A program made the position numbers and the translations under genes. Source: Pyrocephalus nanus (Eukaryota > Chordata > Aves > Passeriformes > Tyrannidae). From it: a DNA stretch of 64,000 nucleotides. Each line of letters starts with the position of its first letter. Position 1 is the first letter of the stretch. Under the pieces are notes generated by a model. The model saw only the letters and a list, made by a program, of their open reading frames with translations. It did not search any database and was not told where the DNA came from. Shown here one piece after another: positions 48,501 to 60,500 of this stretch. Location of the stretch: positions 16,776,145 through 16,840,144 of the forward strand of contig CM076266.1 of NCBI GenBank assembly GCA_038380795.1, written 5' to 3'.

Positions 48501-51500
48501 TTTCAAAAATAGTGTCAGATCAATCTACTTTTCTTTGCCAGTGGTATAATGGCACGTAGACATAGATGAAGCAGTAGATATTATAGCTGAACTTTAGTAA
48601 GGCTTTTGGCACTACCTCAACACTAATCTTATGGCTGAGAGATATGTGACATTGATCAAGCTTCTACAGGGCAGGACAAAACTGGTGCCTTGTTCAGAGA
48701 GTAATTACAAGTGGCTCACTCCCTAAGCAAAAGGATTTACAAAATTACATCTTTCTTGGACTTCTCTTTGAACACACTATCATTCCATATTTTCATTAGC
48801 CAAGAAAATTAAATTTGTGCTATTAAATTAGCAGCCCATATACGGCTGAAATTGTTTGCAAGTACAATGAAGGGCAGAATTAAATTCAAAACAATCTTGA
48901 CAACTTGGAGTACTTGCACCTGAAAAGGTAATTTCAATATGGGAACACTGAAGGCATTTCAGCAGAAATAGTCCATGGCATGTAGCAGATGAGGCCCAAC
49001 CAGCTGGATGGCATCCCTAGGGAAGATCATCTGGGCTTGTGGAGGCACAGCGATGGCATGCTGTCATGAATCACACACACAAGACGTGTGAACAGAAGTT
49101 AGCTTGCAAGACATGTGAAGTAACCCGTTACCTTTCTCAGCATTGACAAAGCATCAGAGGAATTTCTGCCTTGCCTTTTGGGGCTGTGCATCAAGTATGA
49201 TGCAGAGTGACAGGAGGTTTCAGAGAAAAATAAGCGTAAGCTATAAAGAAAGAGTGAATAAATTAGAGTTAATTAGTCTAGAGAAGAAAAACTTGAGGAA
49301 AACGTGTCTGTCCTTGAAAACCTTAAAAGGGTGATCCATTCTCAAGGTTCATAACAGCTATGGCAAGAAATAACAGAAATGAGTACCAGTGGGGACATTC
49401 AGGTTAGGAAGAAGATTTTCTAAGGGCAGTAGTAAGTGAGCACAGTCATTAGTTCCTGAGAAATCTGTAGAAGACCTCATTAGAGATTTTTACAGACTGT
49501 GTCTAACCTGTCCCTTTGGAATGGCCTAGATGGCATAGATCAACTGCTAGAGCAGAGGTTGGGTAAGAGGACTTCTTTCAGGATAGCGTTTCTGGTGTTT
49601 GGTGCTGTGACTGCAAGAACCATTTGTAAATAGCAGCATTTATTTATTTTCTCCCCAGCAGCCAGCTGCCCTGCTCTATTGGCGATTAACTTTGGTTGCC
49701 CTTTTGGGAGCGAGGTGATTAGTCAGGGAGCGCTCAATACAACCAGACAGCAATGCTGTCCATCTTTTTGCTAGTGAGCAGAGATCCTGTGGGTCAGCAG
49801 CCAGGGAAGCAAATTTCCCCATCTTTGTGCTCGATATAATGCCATTCTCAGCAACCTTTGCAGGTCAGCACTTCCATTCAGCAAGGAGCACACAATTCCT
49901 AGTGTATGAAGAAGCATGTTTTTGAAACATATTTTTACCTCTGATTACATTGAAGAACAGATGTTTCCGAGCTACCAGCAGCGTAAAACGCTGACCTCTA
50001 CCTGTGTTGATTTGCGTGGTTGTCATTGTCCTCAACAGTTTGCCTCGGTCTAGCTGTGCATGAATGCAGGGATGAAATGTGCCCAGCAGAGTGGCAGCAG
50101 GACTGGTGGCATTCGGAGCTCCCGATAACTGCACACAATGGAACATGCCAAATGGAGTTGGAGGCTTTTAACGACTGTGCTCAGACAAAGTGGCTGTGCA
50201 GATATTGTCTGGGGAGGCACCATGACAGAACGTGTAATTTACAGCTCAGTGAGTTCTGTAAAAAGGCCATGCCCAATATCAATGTAGCATCACAATGTAT
50301 TTTACTCTGAAAGGCTGGGAATTGACTTTGATTACAGCTAAACCGGTGCCGAGCCGCAGCACCTCTGTTCAGTTCACCAGCATTGCTCAGTTTACTCAGT
50401 GGCAAAATTTGGCCTGTTGGTCAGCAATAAATAATAAATTTGGCCATAACATTTTTTTCCTGTGATTATACTTTAGATAGAAAAGAACAGGCATGGGAGT
50501 AGTAAGTACAGTAGAGATACTAAACCAAGTATTCAGCAACTGATGGTAAAAATTCATTTTCAGAATCACCCCAACTCTTACTGAAAGTTTATGACTGTAA
50601 AATGTAAAACATGTATTGATCACAATAAAAAGGTATACTCAGCACACCAACACCTCTACATCTATGTATGTGTAAATACACAGTCACATCTGTGTGCATT
50701 TGTAGACATGGGTAGTCATGTACATTTTACATTACTTATGCTTGCCTTCAGTATAAGTTTTCTTTGATAATCTTATTTATTGATGATCTATTTGGATGCT
50801 GATTGCCACATGTGTGCCTCTCACTCTTGTTCATATGTTAACTCTCAGAGAGAACTTCTGCTTATGTTTAAGGCAATCACTTTTACTGGTTTTAGGAAGT
50901 GTATATCTGAAACAAGTTTCATGCGTTCAGAGTCCTAAAATGGTCAAACTTTTGTGACAAGGATGAAGTTACCCATTCACATTAACTTCCTCTGACAGCA
51001 GTCAGGCTTCAGTAAATTTTCAATGTCCTTTCTTTATTTGGAAAAGGTAAGTATGTTAATGGCACACATATTTACATGGGGTTTTTTTCCTATTAATTAA
51101 TACAGAAAACATTTCTATTGGAAATGCCTTGGGTTATAGATTTTTTAAATAGGGCTCTTTAAAGTGTAACGTAGGAAACACTAGGGATGCATTTTGTTGA
51201 CAGGTATGGTACTAGTATCTTCCACTCCATGGAAACTGAATTTTCTGTACTGTCCTAGCTCTATCAGAGTCCTTGATGGATGTCTTAACAAAACAGCAAT
51301 GACTGAATAAAGCTCTAAAGTTAGGGGGCCTGAGGTGGCTCACTGCTATTGCATGTGCAAAAGAAATTGTTATTCCAGGGTTTGCTGGTTTTGTTACTGG
51401 TTTTGTTACTGGTTTTGTTACTGGTTTTGTTACTGATTTTGTTAAAAATGTACTCAAAATACTGTTATATTGCTATTAATATTTTAAAAATATCTTTAGC

Positions 51501-54500
51501 CAATATACTACATGTAATTTAATGCCCAGTGACAGGTTTGTTAATAGTGTACCATTTAGTTTTTCCAGGATATTTTATAACACTTAGGAAATTAAGGGTG
51601 AAAGGGTCTTGTATATGCCAACACATTTGAATGGATACCTCTAATTATATTCCATCACTTCAGTATCTCTATAGAATAAATTACCACTGTAAATGGAATA
51701 GAAAGCAAAATCTGAGTTAAAAGACTTTATCACTCAATCCATTTCTAAATTACCTTTCAAAGAAACAAATCTTCTGTCTGTATATGGGAAGAAAACTGTC
51801 CAAACTTTGCATATACAGTTATTTCACTTGAGCTCTAATGAAATCTTGAGGTTATAAAGGGCTATTCTTTGAAAGTATCAGCTCAGTGCTGAGAAGCAGT
51901 GCAAGAAGGAAAAATGGGTATTGGGAACTATTAGGAAAGGAAAATATAGTCCGTGGGATGCTGGAACAGGTTGCCCAGAGAAGCTGTGGATGTTTCAACC
52001 CTGGCAGTGTTCAAGGCTGGGCTGGATGGGGGTTTGAGCAAGCTGGTCTAGTGGAAGGTGTCCCTGCCCATGGCAGGGGGGTTGTAACCAGATGATCTTT
52101 GAGGTCCCTTCCAACCCAAACCATTCTATAATTCTATGACAAAGAAAACATTCCTGTATTGTAACTTTTCATGGTCTGCCTTCACCTAGAATACCCAGAT
52201 GGATGTCCCTATCTCAGAGGAGAAAACCTTACTTCTTATTAGCTCCCCATGTGAATGCTCTTATTTCAAACAGGAATATCTTGTTCAAGTTGAACTGGGA
52301 CTGGATTAGATTAATTTTGAAAGAGGAGATTTTACACCTGTATAGCACCATCTGCATGGGGAGTAGCAATACTGCCTTTTGTAGACAGGCTCTTGGGCCT
52401 CCTCACCTGTAGGCTTCAAGAGATGCTTTGGAGCTTGGGATCATCTATAAATGGAAGAAGCAAAGATTGTGTTTTGGGAAAGCCTTCATCTTCTATATAA
52501 AGCCAGGAATGTGATAGATGGGTTCATTTACACACAGGCTTGCTGTTGCAGACAGATTTTTGAGGCAGAGGTTTGTCGCTTCACCAAGCAAGGCTGCATC
52601 CAGCTCCTGCTTCACTGGGAGTGAGCTGGCTGGCAGGGTTTGCAGAGAGCTATTTGTGTCCAAGGCTGCTTTTGTGGACTTATATCCTCCTTTTGCTCTG
52701 TGGGTACATGTAATTTATGGCTAAGGAACAGTGATATGGCTGGATGGGGGAGAAAGAAGTCCAGTACCCAGAAACCTAAGCAAAGGATGGCAAAGGAGGA
52801 TGTGCCAAGTGCCAGAAATCCAATTTAACAGAGTTTTACTCTAACAAATAGACCTACAAATCTGAAACTCTGAGAGACAGCTTACGCTATCCAGACACTT
52901 TTTGACATCCCTAGGTATAATTCTAATTATAGAGCCTTTCAAACTTGTGCAGCAGAAGTGGATTAGGTTAAATAGTCTGCTCAAACTGCTAGAGGCTTCA
53001 CAGCTAAGAAATTAATTTCTCTACATTTGATTTTATTATTGGAGTATGTTTTTTTTTCCTGAGCTTATTGGAAATGTCATTTTATTATTACACTCTACTT
53101 TCCAATACATGGAGAGAAGTACTTCCTGATGTGTGAGCTTTCACCTTGCTGCTGCTGAGCAAAATGGTTATGGACTTGTCTTATCTCTTCAGAAATTAAT
53201 AGCAGAAGGCACAAACTATTGCTAAAAGAGACAGGCATTTTAATAATACCAGATTCTAGTTTCTAATGGCTGGTAGGTATTACAATGCCAATGAAGTTCT
53301 TCCAGAGAAAACATTCTTCAACCTGTCAGGGTATTGAAACCTATTATTGAAGTGAGATCATGTGCAACTATAAAAAAAATGTAGAGCTTTTTTTAATGAC
53401 AAAGCCTATTTACATTGGCTTATATGTGCCCAGCTCATGATGAGAAATAAATTACATCTAAATATCAAGTAAATTAAAAGCAAGCAATAGTTGCTAATGA
53501 CTGGCCAGATCAGGACATACTTTTACACTGATGCCAGAACACTTAGAAGTTTTTATTAGTGCACATATCATAAGTAATTAAATCCGTGAAATTTCTACAC
53601 TCAAAGACATCTGATTTCCCCCTGCCCTTTTCAGCTAACTAATTATTTTCCATTTTTGGCCAGCAAAATTAGGAACCATTAAAGGCTAGGATAACTGGTT
53701 AACATTTGTTTCTCTGACACTAAATTCAGAGGAAGATAATATAATGGATTAAAAGAGAGGAGGTTTGTAGTAGGAGCAAGATAGTCTGGATGATCTTGAA
53801 TTTATAAACACTGACCTCTTGAAGTTGTATCTATAGTCCAGCACCAGAGAGAGGTTTTCCCAGAGTATAAATGTGAATTGCTTGGGGGGCATGTTTATAT
53901 GAAGAAGAAAAAAAAAAAAAAGGTAGTCTAGGTGGAATAGGCTCGCTGGACCATGGTGACCCCTAGACATTCCTCCTGCCTCCAAACAGGGTTCAGCCTT
54001 TTTCCCCAAGTAATTTTCAATCTTCAGCCCAAAAACTTCTCCTAATGACATCACTCTAAATGAAAGTCTTTGGCAGAGCTCATGACAAGGTGATAAAGAG
54101 GTGTCAGCTGACCAAGGGGAGTAAAGAGAGGTAGACCAAGGGCAGTTGATAAAAGCCCTGGTAGATAGGGAAAACAGAGCAGATGTGCCAATGGCTTGTG
54201 TGGGTTGCATGTGTCCCTGGGGAGCACCTTTCCTACCAGAGGGCAGGATGAATACCCAAATTCAGGTCCATAGACTCCAGCTGTGGTGCCTGGGGATGTC
54301 CCAGCTAGAACTGCATACTCTTTTGAAAACCAGTCAAGACTTTCTTTATTAGCTTGTCGCACAAAGTGCAGCATTTTGTCTGGAATAAATGCATTTGACG
54401 AGGAGAGCATTTGAATAATCGAGGTGTGGTGTGTGGGTACCTGAGGTGGGGAGGGTATAATAGCGTGAACAGAAACATCCTCTCTGTGATAGCGAAGATG

Positions 54501-57500
54501 AATTTATGAGAGCAAACATTCTGAAGTTCAACTCTGTGGGTTTTTCCCTAGTAGTCAGGTTATTATTATTGTTATTTATATTCATATAGCTTCTAGTAGC
54601 CTGAGGTACTGCATTAAGTACTGCACAAATTCAGTGATGGCTCCATTAATCCTCGTGTGAAGCAGATCTCCCTTAGGGCCTGGTTCAATAGACACAAAGG
54701 TGTCTATCTGACTTAATCAATATGAAAAATTTTCATTTAATTGCCAGGAGACTGCTCCTTGAGTAGTGTTAGCCGCATGATTGTGTTTGTGATTAAGAAT
54801 TCTATTTCTGTTTGGCAGAGCTGAACCAAAAATAGCTTTTTTGTTCCTCACTCCCTCTGTGGTACTTTGACAAACACAAGATAGGAACTCACATCTTCAA
54901 TGTCTTCTTGTATAGCAGAGAAAATGGAAACACCGAGGGTATTTTTATCCTCAGCTCAACGTTTAGGATTTTGAGCTCTTTGTCCTTAAGCCCCTTTTTC
55001 TGCAGACCCTGAATGCAAGTGCAGGAGCACTGCATTGCACAGCACAGGCAAAATGAGAGACACTTCTCTCTGCTGCAGTAGGTGAGACTGTCAGCTCCAA
55101 CCTAAACAATTCTATGATTCTGTAGATTCCTCAAGCTCGTAGTGTAAAAGAATGAGAAAACAACAAAAGCTGTGCACCTTGGAAAATATCAGGAAAATAT
55201 CTTGTCTTTCTTCTTGGACTCCTTTTTGTCGTTTTGACTTCTAGACATCAAGATTGTTAGATGAACACCTGACCTTGGTATGAGAAGAAAGGAAGGCACA
55301 GAAAGAATGTGTGTTTTTGTGGTTAAGTCATCATTTAGGTGGTTTTCTGAGCCTCTAGCCTCACAAATAAAACACAGAAGTCAGGGGAAGGGTAGTTTTT
55401 GTTGTCTGTAGGTTGCATATGTGTGTTGATAATACAGTTTTATAAGAACTAAGCTATGTAATCGCTATGTCCATGCTACTCTGGCAATTTTTTTTTTTTA
55501 TGAGCTATTGTGTTTTTAATGAGCTGTTAATTCCTTGGGCTAGCTAGCTTCTGGTTATTTGGAAGGGTGAGGAGCAAAGGGAAGAATGTCTTGCTTCAGG
55601 TTTTTTCCTGGGTAGTATCTGTCTCCATTTAATCTCCAATCCTTTTAGTCTGACTGAAGGTAATGGCTCTTAGCGTGCTTTATAAATCATTCTGCAGAAG
55701 ATCTTGAGTGAGCATTTTATTTAATAAGTATGGAGAAGTGGGCTTTTATCCGTGCAAAAGAGGTGACAAGTTCACTGTAATTTCCACTGGATTACTGTAT
55801 TTGGGGTAGAAGAAGTAATAGAAGACTCAAAAGTACAGGTCTTACAGCGAGTTCCAATTGTACTACCTCCTCTTTTACTTGCTACTTGATCCACAGAAGC
55901 ATCAAAGTTATTTATGTGGAAAAACAGCACTTTGATTTAATAGTGCATAGGTACTTGGGTGGAATTTAAAAGCTCCCTTTGAAGAGTTGTGCCAGTCTGA
56001 AAACCTGAACATTAATGCTCTTAAGCTTTGGAAAAAGGTGAGTCTGCAGCCACAGCAAATTGCTGCAGCTCACCTCCATTTCTAGACTGTGTCAGAGCAA
56101 GTCCGAGAGCTTAGATTTCTTGCAGAGGAGAGAGAAACAGAGTTCAGCTACAGGGATCTCAAAGAGAAATCTTTATCCAGGCTGGCATCCTGGCTCCTTT
56201 TCTACTGTCTACCTGGGATACCCTCCTGTCTTACACAGGCTCTGAGTCTATGTAGGGACCTCACTCTGGCTGCCTGCCAGGTCTGACTACAGACTTTGCA
56301 TCACCAAAGCTGTCTTCCTCATAAAACAATGAAGCCACTGTAGAGAAATCATAATGCTGACCTACAGCAATTTAAAACTGACTTGTAAAGAATGCTCATC
56401 ATATGGATTTTGAATGACTGTTGAGTGGGGATCACATTGAACCTGCTTAATCCCCAAAACAACAGGAAAAGTGCTGCACACCTCAAGAAGTGCTTCACTA
56501 GTGTACAATTTTGTGAGTCTCAGCCATGGCAAGTCCAAGAAGCAACTAGGCTATAGCCCTGTTCACACCCAGATTAGTGATGAGAAATTACCAGCTTCAT
56601 AGGTCAAAGGAAGTGGTTTCTTTCCAACCGCAGGAGCAGAGCAGAACGAACTCTGAAGACATTTTGGCTTTAACACATGGGACCAGCAACCCTGTGTGTG
56701 CTGTGCACTGCTGAGCTTCGGAGTAAAGTCTGTTAAGAAATGATGCCATGGATGCTTTGGTCATGGTCAGCCCATACACCTGCGGTGTGAAGTCTCTTTT
56801 GTAGGCTTTCACAACCATTTGTTTTCCAGTTTTGGTAGCTCTCTGTGTGGCTTGTGTGGAGAGGTATAAAAGTCCTATCAAGTATAAACCTGTGACGTTT
56901 TTCTTGTGAGAAATAATGAGAAAGCAGGTGGCCAAGCAGGCACTTGTAATAGTGGCTATCCCCCTGACTCCTTGATTTTCAGCCTTGAAAGAATGGAAAC
57001 ATTTTTCCAGGAGCACCATGTAGTAAAAGCCGGGCTGTTCTGTGTGTTCCCCTGGCATCCACATCCTCTCTGTGTTAACTTCCAGGGTTTGAATAAGGAC
57101 AGAAATTCACAGGCATTTTTTCCTCTTGAACACTTATCTGCCATGGAGCATCTCGAGAGATGAAATGCCCAACGATGCCTAAAATTCTTCTGTGGCACAG
57201 GCCACTTCATCACACTTCACAGATAACCGTATTCACTCTTTTTGTTTGTCTGTCTGTTTGTTTGTTTGTTTGAAGGATGCGTGCTTGTGGTGTCTGTAAT
57301 TGAACAACTTGCACAATGGCACAACAGTACAGTAAAGGCAGCCGTGGAGAGACTGTGCAACTACATACCTGGTAAGTACCAAGTAATGTGCCATATGTTA
57401 TGCTGGTGCTGCTCTATTTCTCTGTTAATTAAAAATTCTCGTGTGAAGTCTGGAAAAGCTTTATCCACTTCTCGTGCAGCATCTCAAATGTACGTAGCTA

Positions 57501-60500
57501 GGAGATAGAAAGTTGCTATTTACAGGAAAGTCAGTGGCATGGCCTTGCGTGGTTTCAGGGCTGGGAGTCTGTCCTAAAATTAGAGTGTATGGGGCTGTAT
57601 TAAGCCCACATGTATCTGAGCACCAACACATGCAGACCCCTTTCCTTTCTTCTTCTCCCCTTTGTCTCTTTGTTAGCTGCGTAAGAATAGATTCACTATG
57701 CCCAACTACTCCTCTTGTTGATAAGGGTCTTCATAGCAACTGTGAAGCTGAAAATGTTTCCAGTGGATATAGGAAGCTGCCATTGTAAAATTTTAAAAAT
57801 GAGATGGGGTTGACAGGTGTAAGATGTGAGCACTTTGTATGGGCAGAAAAGCTGTTGAAATGTAACTAGTGATACAAATTTCGAAAGCAGTAGCTATTCC
57901 ATATGATTATATGTAAGAGTCCCCTTTCTCTGCCCCTTATTTTATCTGCCCAAAGGAGCTTAGCTGTCCACGTGCATACCCCTAAATAGAAAGCAGTTTG
58001 AATGCCAGAATAGCTTTGTGCCTCACAGATCAATCCTATAACTATTTAAGTAACTAGATCTCACATTCATGTATCTTTTTAACATTAGGAATGTAAAAAA
58101 GATGGCTTAGGATTCTTCATTAAAAAGTAATTTTTGTAGGACTTCACAAATTATATCTGTGAGAAACCATCTTGCTCTGTAAACCCTAGTTTTACAGGAG
58201 ATATATGTAGAATATTAATTTCCTCCTTTCCAAGTGAGGATTTCCTGATGCAGAATGGGGCAGGGAGCTAATTGCTAGGATTCATTCATTGATAGAATGA
58301 CGCTTATCTGATTTCTATTCCATAAGTCATATCCTCAGTGTTTTAAATTACAGGCATATAACCATGAAGTTACAATTAGAAGCACTGATCCTGCTATTAA
58401 AATACAATTTTCTTCTTTAAATTATGACATGCTAGCTCTGTGTTCACGATTCACTCAGTGGACCTTGTTCTGCTGACATGTCAAGATATTTCTTTTCAGC
58501 TGCCATTCTTTACATACATAAAATCCTATTATCCCTTTAGCTGAATCTGTATAATCCAGTTACCTTCTATGAGATGCATGGATACACCCAATAGAAAATA
58601 ACTGACCCTGAACTTGAAAGCAGTGAAAAATCCTATAGATTGTGTGACAGCTACAGTGCAACCCACTTTATCCTCTCCTGGGGGGTGAACACTGCAGGCC
58701 AGCAGGAATCAACAGCTTCTTCTTGCTGCTTGAAACAGTAGAAAAGCTTTGGATGCTCATGAGGAGCAAACCTAGTAAAGCAGGTCATGCATTTCACTTG
58801 TAGAAACAACTTCGTTATTATGCACATGCCGATAATCGATTGCAAGAATAACAACAACAAATTAATGGCAGGGGGTTTTTAAGTAGGGCCAAAAAGGGAA
58901 TAAAAGTTCATGTGAGTTTTTTTAAGGACTTCCTATAATTATGGTTAAAAGCCTTCAGTAAAGTCATATTACGTTCAAGAACAAAAAACAGAGAAAAAGA
59001 TAGAAAAAAATTCAGTACCTGTCAATCCCACTTAATCCCCTAGGCTATGTAGAAAATGGAACCACATCCTCATTTGCATGGAAATATTTCCAATATGTGT
59101 GATTCAAGCAATGTGGCCAATAAAACTATGCAAATAAGATCAGTAGTGTCACTAGTGAAGAAGGTTCTTGAGCAGACAGAAAGGTCAGGTCTGGGGGAAT
59201 GGGCAGTATTTACAGTGTTAGGAGATGTTAGCAAGAATATGTGTTTACCTGCATACTGACTGTCTGCTTGATGAAACTGAGGTGTCTGATACCTGAGATG
59301 TGCTTTGAGACCCTTTGCCTCCACCATTGCCTCTGAATCATGCTCTGCTTCCGTGTTGGCCACTGCTGTGTAAACACCTTAGAGCTCAAGTGCAAATGGC
59401 AACATGATAATAGCATCTTTCTTGCAAATATTTATCCTCTGGGATTCAGCCAGAATCCATGTTTCTAGGACTATCAAGATATAGAGGAAAACCTTCCAGA
59501 TTGTTCTTATGTAAGAACAAGGCAGTTTAGGGGATCTCTTTCACCTGACACAGGGCAAAAGCAAGTATACTCTATATTTTCTCTGAATTTTCCAGCATTT
59601 AATTTGGTTTAGGCTCTTTTTGTTGCCTTAGGAGACTGTGTAGAAAAAGACTCCAGGACAATTTAGTGTATAAGATAAAAAGACTGAGTCCTTTATTATG
59701 CTTCAGGCCAGGGGAATACACATGACATGCCCACAACCCAGACAGCAGTTCTATGGTTTTAAAAGGTCCACTTCTTCCTCATCTTCATCTTCTTCACAGC
59801 ACGTACAGTCCTTGGAGCTCCTCCAAAGTTCTGGGCTCGAAGGTCACTGTGTCTGTGTGATATCTTCTGGTCCAGGCCTTAAGGTGTTTTTCTACAATTC
59901 TACCTTGAAAAGAAGACTAAACACGTTAATGGAATTTAGAGGGATTGATATGAAATGGGTTAGCAGGTTTGGGTATGTGTAACTATTATGCTACAGGATA
60001 AGGAATATAATACAGCTACATTAAAATCTGCATTTGCTACACAACTCCTTCTAAAATCTACAAAAGTTAAAAAATTCAAAAAGCTCCGAGGCATAATTTT
60101 CTTGCCCCTGAACATTCACAGTTATTCATCACTTTTTTCCCTCTCTCTTTTTCCCTCCCTTCTGACTTACATGTGTTCTTTCTCACAGATTTCTCTCTGC
60201 AGTATCCTCTCCTTGTGTGTTTTATCAGAGCTGGACCTTTGTTAACACATGAATGCAGGCTGCTTCCTAGGGCGAGTCCTGTAAACACTGCCTGTGGCTT
60301 TGGTCTGTTTTGTTGGAAGTTAAAGCTTGAATGGCATCTGAATCTTCTAAGAGGACTCTTTGTGCTCAACCATAATTTAACATTATTACTATTCTTTTTA
60401 CCTCCCGTCATTTGTTATGCCATAGAGTAATTACATGTCAAGCTTCCTAAATGTGTAAAGAAACCAGCACCTAGAAATCAGTGCGACCAGCAAAACCCCT

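Larger units (their letters stand above)
45585..57275 (+). other. AOAH intron 1, 11.7 kb
   Basis: Donor GTACGT at 45585, acceptor GAAG ending 57275. It is rich in repeats: CR1 tails at 46410-46468 (+), 47696-47750 (-), 51950-52139 (+) and 55088-55125 (+), a 1.1-kb fossil CR1 at 48440-49590 (+), a MIR-like fragment at 47995-48090 and a 12-base minisatellite at 51387-51446. A cysteine-rich 96-codon open frame at 50020-50310 has no supported function. No other gene was seen. Confidence 0.85.

Noticed and set aside
51212..51457. Minus-strand peptide with VTKPVTKP repeats
   Set aside because: Generated by the 12-base minisatellite; intronic and without other support.
53749..54210. 153-codon minus-strand open frame
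   Set aside because: It starts and ends at random in AOAH intron 1, contains a homopolymer-derived Phe run (FFFFF) and shows no domain.
56597..57064. 155-codon minus-strand open frame next to AOAH exon 2
   Set aside because: No family features; a chance opening in intron 1.
57242..57275. ATG and MFVCLFVCLF peptide leading into AOAH exon 2, resembling a signal peptide
   Set aside because: Encoded by the TTTG/TGTC microsatellite; the true signal peptide is in exon 1 at 45431.
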